Origin: Alphaproteobacteria bacterium
Lineage (GTDB): Bacteria > Pseudomonadota > Alphaproteobacteria > Rhodobacterales > Rhodobacteraceae
Length of the DNA stretch: 64,000 bases
NCBI GenBank assembly: GCA_030431825.1
Contig: JAUIIJ010000015.1
Coordinates: 1-64,000, forward strand
Direction of reading: 5' to 3'
The notes under the pieces were generated by a model. That model was not told the DNA's origin. It saw only the letters and a list, made by a program, of their open reading frames with translations, and made no database searches. Numbering within the stretch: position 1 is the stretch's first letter; every line of letters starts with the position of its first letter. Of this stretch, positions 16,617 to 24,207 are shown piece by piece. The translations under genes were made by a program, and so were the position numbers.

Positions 16617-18119
16617 ATGAGTTTCGCGATCAGATTTATCGCAATCCTGATGCTTTGCGCGTCGTCCGGCGCCGCCTCCGCGGCGACCGACCGGGTGGCG
16701 CTCGTTCTTGGGCTGGGGGCCTACCAGACCATCGAGCCGCTGGACAACACCCGCAGCGACGCCCGCGCCATCGCCCGCACGCTGGAAGGGATCGGGTTTG
16801 ACGTGACCCTGTCGCTGGATGCCACCGGCGACCAGTTTCGCCAGTTGATGGACGATTTCGCCTTTCGCTCCGAAACGGCCGATCTCGCCCTGATCTATTT
16901 TGCGGGCCACGGTGTCGAGGTGCAGGGCGAAAATTTCCTGATCCCCGTAGATGCGCAAATCAGCTCCAATCTCGACGTGCAGCGCCAATCGATCTCGCTC
17001 AAGCAGATGCTCGCCTCGGTCGAGAATGCCCGCAAGATGCGGATCGTCATACTGGACAGTTGCCGTGACAACCCGCTTGGCGATGCCATCGACCTCACCA
17101 CGTCCACCCCGGAACCGTCACAGGAGACCGATCAGGCCACCCGTGGCGGTCACGGCCTCGCACCGGCGCGGCCGGATCGCGGCACGCTCGTCGCCTTTGC
17201 CGCGAAAGACGGTCAGGTCGCGCTGGATGGAACCGGCGAAAACAGCCCTTACGCCAAGGCGCTGATCGCGAAAATGGCGGAACCCAGCCTGGAAATCAGC
17301 CTGATGTTCCGGCAGGTGCGTGACATGGTGCTGGAGGAAACCAATAACCTGCAGGAGCCGCACACCTACGGCTCGCTCACCGGCATTCCCTTTTACCTCG
17401 CTGGTGCCGCAGACGGACAGGTCGACATTTCCGACATCTCCGGACAGGCGGCGTGGGCTGCGATAAAACCCGATCAGGAAGATCAGCTCATGGCGCTTGC
17501 GAAACTGGGTGATACGCGCTCGATGCTGGGTCTTGCCTACATGCGGCTGAACCCCAACGAAGGACGCTTTGACCCGGAGCAGGCCGTCGCCTTTCTCGAA
17601 CGGGCGTCTGCCGCAGGGTCTGCGGAGGCCCAGTTCGAACTCGCCAAGATTTACGAACGCGGCACCGGCGTGCCCGTGGATCAGGCTCGCGCACTCGAAT
17701 TGTACCGGCAATCCGCCGCACAGGATTATGCCGATGCGATCAACGATCTGGGCTTCATGCATTACCAGGGCGGGTTGGGCCTGCCCGCCAATCCGCAGAA
17801 GGCGCTCGAATTGTTCGAGCGCGCCGCTGATCTGAGGCATCCGCAGGCCCTGTTCAATTTCGCCGCCCTGATCGATGACGGGCTGATCGAGACCAAGGGA
17901 CCGACAGACGCCGCCGACTATCTCTACGCCGCGCTGCGATCAGGGAGCGCCGACGTGCTTGACCTGCTGACAACCCGCCCCAACATGTTCAGCCTTCAGA
18001 CACGCCGCGCTCTGCAATCCCGGCTGAAAGATGTCGCCTTCTATGACGGGGCCATCGACGGCCAATTCGGTCCGGGCACCCAAAAGGCAATCCGCCTCGC
18101 ATATGGCCTGACCGATTAA
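16617..18119 (+). CDS. Exported caspase-like (C14) protein with Sel1 repeats and peptidoglycan-binding-like C-terminus
   Basis: The protein is 500 residues from ATG 16617, preceded by AGGAAAC; a longer frame to 16578 would mask the signal peptide, which ends near GAASA. Residues 25-250 form a caspase-hemoglobinase p20-like domain with the dyad histidine in IYFAGHG (His98) and the cysteine in ILDSCRDN (Cys149). About four Sel1/TPR repeats follow (AEAQFELAKIYERGTGV and similar), then a short C-terminal segment YDGAIDGQFGPGTQKAI that matches a peptidoglycan-binding type 1 half-repeat. This suggests a periplasmic cysteine peptidase with protein-docking repeats; its target is unknown. Confidence 0.88.
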   Translation: MSFAIRFIAILMLCASSGAASAATDRVALVLGLGAYQTIEPLDNTRSDARAIARTLEGIGFDVTLSLDATGDQFRQLMDDFAFRSETADLALIYFAGHGVEVQGENFLIPVDAQISSNLDVQRQSISLKQMLASVENARKMRIVILDSCRDNPLGDAIDLTTSTPEPSQETDQATRGGHGLAPARPDRGTLVAFAAKDGQVALDGTGENSPYAKALIAKMAEPSLEISLMFRQVRDMVLEETNNLQEPHTYGSLTGIPFYLAGAADGQVDISDISGQAAWAAIKPDQEDQLMALAKLGDTRSMLGLAYMRLNPNEGRFDPEQAVAFLERASAAGSAEAQFELAKIYERGTGVPVDQARALELYRQSAAQDYADAINDLGFMHYQGGLGLPANPQKALELFERAADLRHPQALFNFAALIDDGLIETKGPTDAADYLYAALRSGSADVLDLLTTRPNMFSLQTRRALQSRLKDVAFYDGAIDGQFGPGTQKAIRLAYGLTD

Positions 18120-18218
18120 AGCGTTTCGCGATTAACTTGAAACATGCCGCATCAGCTAACGCGTTGAAATCTTTGATTTCAGGCAGCGTTAGGTGATTCA
18201 GGTTTATCGCGAAACGCT
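18120..18218. repeat. 99-bp imperfect-palindrome repeat element
   Basis: AGCGTTTCGCGAT at 18120-18132 is the exact reverse complement of 18206-18218. Further nested arms (ATCA/TGAT, TAACGC/GCGTTA, GAAATC/GATTTC) make one long cruciform with a TTT tip at 18172-18174. It starts directly after the caspase-like stop, between convergent genes, so it can also act as a bidirectional terminator. Its size and architecture are those of REP- or MITE-like dispersed repeats; from memory, similar elements recur in Roseobacter genomes. Confidence 0.75.
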
Positions 18219-18237
18219 ATAGCGGACCTGCGGTGGA

Positions 18238-18624
18238 TCAGCCGTCAGCATCCAGTTCGTCGGAATGAAAGTCGATGTGGATATGGTTGCCATCCACGTC
18301 TTCCAGGTTCACCTGCACGATCGGCACACCCGGCACCGGATCAATCGTGTGACGGATATCGGCGGACCGCAATCTTGCGCGCAACAGGCTCAATCCCGTT
18401 GCCTGGAACGCGAAATGCTCGATTCTGGGCTCGATCGCGGCGCATTCTTCGTTGACGCCGACCAGGTGAATGACCGGGTGGTCGCCGACATAGATCCACG
18501 CCCCCGGAAACGGAAAGTCCGGGCGCGCCCCGACACGCAGCCCCAGAATATTCTCATAGAACTCCACCATCTCCGTCAGCTTCGTGGTCCTGACATTCAC
18601 ATGATCCAGACGAAGTATTTTCAT
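18238..18624 (-). CDS. VOC (glyoxalase/bleomycin-resistance) family protein
   Basis: The 128-residue protein has the paired beta-alpha-beta-beta-beta modules of vicinal-oxygen-chelate proteins: LDHVNVRTTKLTEMVEFYEN at residues 6-25 and LEDVDGNHIHIDF at about 107-119. Metal-ligand candidates are His8, His54 or His71 and Glu/Asp near the end. Substrate cannot be assigned; lyase, dioxygenase and binding proteins all share the fold. It stands alone on the minus strand. Confidence 0.85.
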   Translation of the reverse strand: MKILRLDHVNVRTTKLTEMVEFYENILGLRVGARPDFPFPGAWIYVGDHPVIHLVGVNEECAAIEPRIEHFAFQATGLSLLRARLRSADIRHTIDPVPGVPIVQVNLEDVDGNHIHIDFHSDELDADG

Positions 18625-19247
18625 TCGGTGAATGTCTCCTCGTTTGCCTTCTGACGGCAGCGGTGCATCGACATGACAGGATCGGGCACCGATAAACGGC
18701 TGTCAACCGAAACCGGCAACAAGTGTTTCATCGCGTTCATGCCCTGACGCGTTAGGGAATGGTCACGAATTCCATGCCTTCGCGAATGGCGGGTTGTGTG
18801 GTATGGTAGGCCCACAACCAAAGATATTGAGGCGAACCGGATCTGTCACTCCGGTTCGGGAGTTGAATAACAATAACGGTGCAGTGCTCGTTTGCAGCGG
18901 TGCCCGGAACTTTGAAGAATTAATTTCAAGGCTATGCATCGGAACGGGCAGCCATGCTGTTTCTTCCGACCAGAGTATTTTATGGCCGAGCAACTGTTTC
19001 CCCGCCTACCCGTGTGGGGGTTCGTCAATTTCGACGACTGACATCAGAAAAACAGTCCAACGACCAACGATGATGGAGTGCTGACAGGCAGCCATCACAC
19101 GTGGGAGTCTTTCGGGTTCTCCATCATGTGCCGCGGCATTTCGCAAAGGCACGAACCAGGAAAGCGGCCGGGCCAATTTCGGGCCCGGTGCATCAGGAGA
19201 CGATCCCCGCAGGGTCGTTTCGTCAACCAAATTTGGAGACTTAAATT
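18625..19247. other. Structured non-coding region upstream of the repeat protein
   Basis: This 620-base stretch has lower GC than its flanks and no convincing gene. It holds several perfect inverted repeats: GGTTGTG/CACAACC (18792-18798 with 18813-18819), CGAACCGGA/TCCGGTTCG (18833-18841 with 18850-18858), ATGATGGAG/CTCCATCAT (19070-19078 with 19119-19127) and a GC-rich CCGGGCC/GGGCCCGG hairpin near 19165-19187. It may contain a long structured 5' leader or a small RNA. The start of the VOC gene reads into it from the left. Confidence 0.5.
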
Positions 19248-21026
19248 ATGAAACTCTTTGCATTTCTGCGCTCGACGACCACCTGCACTGAAGGCGAGGT
19301 CGAAGACATCACCCAGTTGAGCCCGGCAGAAGCCGCCCTTGTGATCGGCGGCATGCCGCCCCCGGACCCGGCACATACCTATGACGAAGGCGACGAGGGC
19401 GACGAGGCCAACGAAGGCAACGAGGACGACGAAGGCGACGAAGGCAACGAGGCCAATGAAGGCAACGAACCGCACCTCTATGACGAGGGCAACGAAGGCA
19501 ACGAGCCAGCCGACCCTGATTTTGATGGCAACGAAGGCGACGAATACAACGAAGGTGACGAAGGAAACGAAGGCAACGAACCCCACCTGTTCGACGAAGG
19601 GAACGAGGGGAACGAACCGATCGATCCGGATTTCGACGGTAACGAAGGCGATGAAGGCAACGAGGGCGACGAATACGACGACGGCAACGAGGGCGACGAA
19701 GGAAACGAAGGCAACGAGGGCGACGAAGGTAACGAAAACAACGAAGGAAACGAAGGAAACGAAGGAAACGAAGGAAACGAGGGCGACGAACACAACGAAG
19801 GCGACGAGGACAACGAAGGCAATGAAAGCCTCTTCGACTTTGAAGACGAAGGCAACGAGAACAACGAGGGCAACGAAGGCGACGAAGGTGGCGAAGGCGA
19901 CGAAGGCGACGAGGACAACGAAGACGACGAGCACGACGAAAACAACGAAGGCGATGAAGGCGACGAAGGCAACGAAATCCACGACGAAGGAAACGAAGGA
20001 AACGAAAACGACGAGGGCAATGAAGGCAACGAAGGAAACGAGGGCAACGAGCCGCACCTCTTTGACGAGGGGAACGAGGGCAACGAACCGTCCGATCCTG
20101 ATTTTGCCGGCAATGAAGGCGATGAAGGCAACGAAGGAAATGAAGGCAACGAGGGCAACGAGCCTCACCTTTATGACGAAGGCGACGAGGGCAACGAGCC
20201 GTCTGATCCCGATCTCGTAGGTGCCAACGAAGGCGACGAAGGAAACGAGGGTGACGAGGCCAACGAAGGCAACGAAGGCAGCGAGGCATCTTCGGTAGAC
20301 GAGGGCGATGAAGGCAACGAATTCACGCCCAACGACGAAGGAAACGAAGGCGACGAAGGTAACGAGGGCGACGAAGGCAACGAAGCCGGCCTCGATGAAG
20401 GCAATGAAGGCAACGAAGGTAACGAAGGCGACGAGGGCGACGAGCCCGGTGCCGACGAGGGCAATGAAGGCGACGAAGGTAACGAAGGCGACGAAGGTAA
20501 CGAGCCTGGCGTCGACGAAGGTAACGAAGGCAACGAAAGCGGCCAGAATGACGAAGGCAATGAAGGAGACGAAGGCAACGAGGGCGACGAGGGCGATGAA
20601 CCCGGCGCCGACGAAGGAAACGAGGGCAACGAAGGCAACGAGGGCGACGAAGGAAACGAACCCGGTGCCGACGAGGGCAACGAGGGCGACGAAGGAAACG
20701 AGGGCGACGAGGGTGATGAACCCGGTGCCGACGAAGGCAACGAAGGCAATGAAGACACGCCGAATGACGAAGGCGACGAAGGCAACGAAGCCGACAACGA
20801 AGGCACCGAAGGTGACGAGGGCAACGAAGGCGACGAGGGTGACGAACCTGCGCCCATGGCCGGGTTTGCCTGCGGCGCCGATGGCGGCGGCGAAGAGACC
20901 GATGCCTGCGGCACCGACGCCTGTGCAATCGACGCCGGTGGCGCGGCTGGCGGCGGAGAGGATGCCGACGATCTGTTCGGCGCCGATCTCGCCGGTGGTC
21001 TCGATGACCTCGATGCCGGCCTCTGA
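19248..21026 (+). CDS. Double-glycine-leader protein with massive acidic (N/D)-E-G repeats
   Basis: The 592-residue protein starts at ATG 19248 with GGAG eight bases upstream. Residues 24-35, LSPAEAALVIGG, match the double-glycine leader consensus of exported bacteriocins and RiPP precursors (L-12, S-11, E-8, V-4, G-2, G-1). After it, residues about 45-540 are almost purely tripeptides Asn/Asp-Glu-Gly, interrupted by longer-period motifs. EPHL(Y/F)DEG(N/D)EGNEP followed by (A/I/S)DPDF occurs four times in the first half; EPG(A/V)DEGNEG recurs in the second. The C-terminal 55 residues differ: Gly/Ala/Asp-rich with three cysteines (FACGADG, DACGTDACAID). The protein is extremely acidic and could bind divalent cations. 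It is convergent with tonB. No C39-peptidase exporter or modification enzyme is nearby. Function unknown. Confidence 0.8.
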   Translation: MKLFAFLRSTTTCTEGEVEDITQLSPAEAALVIGGMPPPDPAHTYDEGDEGDEANEGNEDDEGDEGNEANEGNEPHLYDEGNEGNEPADPDFDGNEGDEYNEGDEGNEGNEPHLFDEGNEGNEPIDPDFDGNEGDEGNEGDEYDDGNEGDEGNEGNEGDEGNENNEGNEGNEGNEGNEGDEHNEGDEDNEGNESLFDFEDEGNENNEGNEGDEGGEGDEGDEDNEDDEHDENNEGDEGDEGNEIHDEGNEGNENDEGNEGNEGNEGNEPHLFDEGNEGNEPSDPDFAGNEGDEGNEGNEGNEGNEPHLYDEGDEGNEPSDPDLVGANEGDEGNEGDEANEGNEGSEASSVDEGDEGNEFTPNDEGNEGDEGNEGDEGNEAGLDEGNEGNEGNEGDEGDEPGADEGNEGDEGNEGDEGNEPGVDEGNEGNESGQNDEGNEGDEGNEGDEGDEPGADEGNEGNEGNEGDEGNEPGADEGNEGDEGNEGDEGDEPGADEGNEGNEDTPNDEGDEGNEADNEGTEGDEGNEGDEGDEPAPMAGFACGADGGGEETDACGTDACAIDAGGAAGGGEDADDLFGADLAGGLDDLDAGL

Positions 21027-21048
21027 GACCTTGCGCGACTAGGTCAAA

Positions 21049-21078
21049 TTGCAGGGCGACCCGTTCGTCGCCCTGCAA
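21049..21078. terminator. Strong hairpin after the repeat-protein gene
   Basis: A 12-base perfect stem TTGCAGGGCGAC/GTCGCCCTGCAA with a six-base loop lies 22 bases after the stop. On the minus strand it is followed by TTTG. It is probably part of a bidirectional terminator between convergent genes. Confidence 0.65.
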
Positions 21079-21100
21079 CAACACCCGGAAAAGCCAGTGT

Positions 21101-21135
21101 GACGGCCCGTTTTGCAAGAAGCGGGCCGTCATTTT
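21101..21135 (+). terminator. Second terminator between the repeat protein and tonB
   Basis: A GACGGCCCG/CGGGCCGTC stem (21101-21109 with 21122-21130) is followed by ATTTTC. Confidence 0.65.
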
Positions 21136-21136
21136 C

Positions 21137-21164
21137 GACCCCGGACCCCGGACCCCGGACCCCG
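21137..21164. repeat. (GACCCCG)4 tandem heptamer
   Basis: Four perfect head-to-tail copies of GACCCCG end four bases before the tonB stop codon (21169-21171, minus strand), so they lie just downstream of tonB. This is a potential variable-number repeat outside coding sequence. Confidence 0.85.
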
Positions 21165-21168
21165 GCGG

Positions 21169-22176
21169 TTACCTGTTGCGATAGATAAAGGTCAACTGTC
21201 GGCTTTTGCCGTTTGGTGGCCGTGGAAATGGGGCTGCGTTACGAACCTGCGCGACCGCCGCGTCCCGCAATTCCTGCGTCCCGTTACTGTCGATTATGCC
21301 GACGCTGGCCAGCGATCCGTCGGGGTTGATCTCAAAAAACACCCAGGCCGCACCATGGCCCGTGACCTTCACGGTGAGAGACCTGTTCAGATGCACCAGC
21401 ACCCGGCCCGCATAGTTGGTTTCGCTTGCGTTCCCCGACCCACCGGAATCGAGAAAGCCCGATCCACCGCTCGACTGCACGTTCAGCTGCGTTTCCCCCC
21501 GCAGATGCGCCGCCAGCGGCGACTCGATCAGCGGTGGAGAACGCAGGTTGCTGAACTCGTCCACATTGTCGTCACGCGGCGTTTGTTGTGACGGGGGCTC
21601 ACGCTCGGGAAGGCGCGGGCGCGGCGAGGTTGCAACCGCCAGCGGCGTCTGTTCGCCCTCGTCCTGCGGGGTCAATTCTACTGCCTCTTCGGGTTCGCTG
21701 GCCTGTTCCGGCGTTTCCGGTGCGGGCGGCGTGTTGCTCTCGGCCGGGGCCACCGGTTCGGCAGGCTCCGGCGGCAGCGCGGCGAGCTGTTCGGGGATGT
21801 CCGGTTGCGGAACCGGGGTGGTCGCAGCTTCGGGCGCTTCTTGCGGCGCGACCGGTTCGGACGGTTCGCCGGGCGTCCCTCGCGGTGCAAGGACCTGCTC
21901 GGGCGATGGCGACGCCACCAGCGCCTCTGACGTCGTTGCCTCGGCAAGGTCGGGTTCCGGGGGCGTTTCCGGCACCGGCGCGGGTTCAGGCGGGACCGGT
22001 TCGGACAGATCCTCGGCGACATCCTCAAAAGCGTTGCCCATAGCCACCGCGTCACCGGCCCTGTCCTCGACAGCGGGTTCCAGCCGTTCGGGCGCCCCCC
22101 ACCCCAGACCCAGAAGATGCAGCAACAGCGACACCAGAAGCGCCGCCGCCGCGATGGCCGCTGAGCGCGGAATCAT
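21169..22176 (-). CDS. tonB: TonB-family energy transducer
   Basis: This 335-residue protein has an N-terminal membrane anchor (AAAALLVSLLLHLLGLGW, residues about 8-25, with a His in the helix). About 160 residues of Pro/Glu-rich periplasmic spacer follow, then a C-terminal TonB domain (GRVLVHLNRSL through FPRPPNGKSRQLTFIYRN). It would carry proton-motive energy from ExbB/ExbD to outer-membrane receptors such as the siderophore receptor at 36-38 kb. It overlaps exbD by four bases as the last gene of the operon. The spacer is long for TonB. Confidence 0.88.
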   Translation of the reverse strand: MIPRSAAIAAAALLVSLLLHLLGLGWGAPERLEPAVEDRAGDAVAMGNAFEDVAEDLSEPVPPEPAPVPETPPEPDLAEATTSEALVASPSPEQVLAPRGTPGEPSEPVAPQEAPEAATTPVPQPDIPEQLAALPPEPAEPVAPAESNTPPAPETPEQASEPEEAVELTPQDEGEQTPLAVATSPRPRLPEREPPSQQTPRDDNVDEFSNLRSPPLIESPLAAHLRGETQLNVQSSGGSGFLDSGGSGNASETNYAGRVLVHLNRSLTVKVTGHGAAWVFFEINPDGSLASVGIIDSNGTQELRDAAVAQVRNAAPFPRPPNGKSRQLTFIYRNR

Positions 22177-22550
22177 TTCAGCGCCCGCTCTGTCACAAGG
22201 ATGACCGCCGGCGCCCCCAGCCGTCGCAGCTCTCCGGTGACCTCGATCAGGCGTGGCCCCGACACCGCGCGATCCGGCACGATCCGCACCGGCCCGGCTA
22301 TGTCGCCCGACATGTAGCTTTCGGGAGTCGTGGATACCCCACGGAAACTGAGCGATCCGTCCCTGTGCAACACCAGAGCATCCGGCGGCTCACGCCCCTC
22401 CAGACCCGCAGTATCGACAAGCTCAAGATCGGGATCAAGCGGCGGTGCCACCGTGCCGGCAATCAGGAAGAAGATCAGCATCAGGAAAATGACGTTGATC
22501 ATCGCAATGGTCGCATCGCGGGGCTTGCGTGGAGGTGCGGGCCGTATCAT
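22173..22550 (-). CDS. exbD: Biopolymer transporter ExbD (second copy)
   Basis: The 125-residue ExbD/TolR protein has one membrane helix (MINVIFLMLIFFLIAGTV) at residues 17-34. The usually essential Asp of the helix start (P-L-I-D-V in the other copy) is Asn here: AMINVIF. That points to a specialised, possibly non-proton-conducting partner in an ExbD heterodimer. It begins four bases after the first exbD and overlaps tonB. Confidence 0.88.
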   Translation of the reverse strand: MIRPAPPRKPRDATIAMINVIFLMLIFFLIAGTVAPPLDPDLELVDTAGLEGREPPDALVLHRDGSLSFRGVSTTPESYMSGDIAGPVRIVPDRAVSGPRLIEVTGELRRLGAPAVILVTERALK

Positions 22551-22554
22551 ACGC

Positions 22555-22920
22555 CTACTCCAGCACCGTCACGGTCAACCCGTCCCGACCACGCAGCCGC
22601 ACGAGAAGGTCCACCACGCGCTGCGCCGTGGCATCGGTATCGAGGCTGACCAGTACCCGCCCGGTTTCCACCTGCGCCGCCAACTCGTCCATCGTGACCG
22701 GTGTCCCGTTCAGGATTAGGCGCTCGGCCCCCAATTGAACGAACACCCGTTCGGACGCGGTGTCCGATCGCGTGCCGCCGCCGGTGGCCTGGCTCAGTTC
22801 GATCTCGCCAAAGCTCGAAAAGGTCGAGGACAACATGAAGAACAGCAGCAGCAGAAAGATCACGTCGATGAGCGGAGTCATCGACATGCGGCGCCGGACA
22901 AAGGGCGCGGTGTTACGCAT
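22555..22920 (-). CDS. exbD: Biopolymer transporter ExbD (first copy)
   Basis: The protein is 121 residues from ATG 22920; the longer frame to 22998 lies inside exbB. MTPLIDVIFLLLLFFML near residue 14 has the conserved proton-pathway Asp of ExbD. The periplasmic domain ends in VDLLVRLRGRDGLTVTVLE. It overlaps the end of exbB by eight bases, so translation is coupled. It should form the ExbB5-ExbD2 motor together with the downstream copy. Confidence 0.9.
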   Translation of the reverse strand: MRNTAPFVRRRMSMTPLIDVIFLLLLFFMLSSTFSSFGEIELSQATGGGTRSDTASERVFVQLGAERLILNGTPVTMDELAAQVETGRVLVSLDTDATAQRVVDLLVRLRGRDGLTVTVLE

Positions 22921-23554
22921 GGCGCTGCGCGGCAAGGGGTTCGGCCTGAGCCGGCGCCAGCACCGTGCGCAATGCCTTGTCCGCGAACACCCGTTCACGC
23001 GCCGTCCGGCTTTCGAACCAGGCCAGCATCATCGAGGTCGGCATCGCCACCGCCAGACCGACCGCCGTTGTCAGCAGCGCCACCCAGATACCCCCGGCGA
23101 GTAGCGACGGATCGACCGACGTGCCAGCGGTTTGCAGGCTGCGAAACGCCTCGATCATGCCGAGAACCGTACCGAACAGGCCCAGCAGGGGCGCGAGCTG
23201 TGCCACCGTGTCCAGGAAGCGGAACCCCCTCTCCAACCCGGCAAGCGCCAGCCCGGCTTCGGCATCCAGCCGTCCTTCGAGGCCCGGCTGGTCCGGCGCG
23301 TTCATCGCCGTCGCCAGCAGTGGCGCGAGATAGCTGCGGCTTTGGCCAAGACGCGCCCGGGCGCGTTCGCGATCGCCGCTGTCCCAGGCGTCGAGCGACT
23401 CGGACAAGACCTTGTGACGACCGACGCCACAGGCCGAAAACTGCCAGAGCTTGTAGAGCGTCACGCCCAATGCCAGCACCGACATCACGAACAGGATGGC
23501 AACCACCGGGCCGCCAAGCGAAAAGACCTCGAGCAGCTTGTCAATCGGGCTCAT
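22913..23554 (-). CDS. exbB: ExbB / TolQ / MotA family proton-channel protein
   Basis: The 213-residue inner-membrane protein has three helices: VVAILFVMSVLALGVTLYKL near residue 17, LLGLFGTVLGMIEAF near 123, and the third near 155 (GGIWVALLTTAVGLAVAMPT). The two latter motifs are diagnostic of ExbB/TolQ and hold the pore threonines. Its ATG overlaps the upstream gene by four bases. ExbB rather than TolQ is inferred from the tonB-containing operon and lack of tolA/tolB. Confidence 0.9.
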   Translation of the reverse strand: MSPIDKLLEVFSLGGPVVAILFVMSVLALGVTLYKLWQFSACGVGRHKVLSESLDAWDSGDRERARARLGQSRSYLAPLLATAMNAPDQPGLEGRLDAEAGLALAGLERGFRFLDTVAQLAPLLGLFGTVLGMIEAFRSLQTAGTSVDPSLLAGGIWVALLTTAVGLAVAMPTSMMLAWFESRTARERVFADKALRTVLAPAQAEPLAAQRHA

Positions 23555-23982
23555 CCAAGCAACTCCACCGCAACACGACTGCTGAGCGTGAGAGCATCCT
23601 CGCAGACCGCGTTCTCGTCCCCGTCGACCAGGCAGGAGCTTGCACCGTTTATCAATGCCCGCCCTACCGTATCACAGGCCGTTTCGGGCAATTCGAACTG
23701 GCGCACCCTCGTGCGTGCGGCCGGCAGGTCGCGGAAATTGAAGAGTGACAGGCTCGCCACGGCACCCGCGGTATCAAAGATCACGGTCTCGAACACGGCC
23801 TTGTCGATCTGCATCCCGGTGTCGTTTCCAACCACGAAAGTCAGGCGGCATGCGCCCTCCACATCCTGAAGCGTGTTGAGTTCCAGTGACAGGCGGGATT
23901 CGGTGTCAGCGGGCTGCGCCAGCGACATTGCGGGCGCTGAAATACTCAGCAATACGCCGAGCGCGAGACGACGAAACGACAT
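23551..23982 (-). CDS. Exported protein of unknown function heading the exbB-tonB operon
   Basis: The protein is 143 residues from ATG 23982 (GAGGA upstream; a longer frame to 24189 is non-coding). A signal peptide ends at SLAQPAD. The mature domain is beta-rich with four cysteines (GACRL, ETACDT, SSCL, AVCED) that could pair. Operon placement and four-base overlap with exbB imply a periplasmic accessory to the TonB system. No named family recognised. Confidence 0.78.
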   Translation of the reverse strand: MSFRRLALGVLLSISAPAMSLAQPADTESRLSLELNTLQDVEGACRLTFVVGNDTGMQIDKAVFETVIFDTAGAVASLSLFNFRDLPAARTRVRQFELPETACDTVGRALINGASSCLVDGDENAVCEDALTLSSRVAVELLG

Positions 23983-24207
23983 GGACGGGTTCCTCTTGTG
24001 CAACGCCAGGCAATGACGCCAAGACCCGGCTCGTCCAGCCCAATATCGCAGATGAAACGCGAGCGAAAGGACGGCAGACATCTTTGTGATCGACACCGGA
24101 ACCGGACACTGTGAACGGGGTCCGGCCCGCATCCGCGCAGGTGCATTCCCGCCAACGCTGGCGAGATTTCGCGGCGACGGCCAGCGCACTTGCGGGCTGC
24201 GTCGCGA

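Noticed and set aside
18625-18821. 66-residue frame upstream of the VOC gene
   Set aside because: No ribosome site, unconvincing composition, and it lies across the intergenic DNA upstream of the VOC start.
19095-20168. Valine/phenylalanine-repeat and arginine-repeat frames opposite the (N/D)EG gene
   Set aside because: They arise because the 9-base repeat lacks stops in every frame. Only the plus frame has a leader, ribosome site and non-repeat C-terminus.
19380-20860. CRISPR array or tandem DNA satellite
   Set aside because: There are no fixed-length repeats with unique spacers. The periodicity is codon-based and conserves the peptide with synonymous changes.
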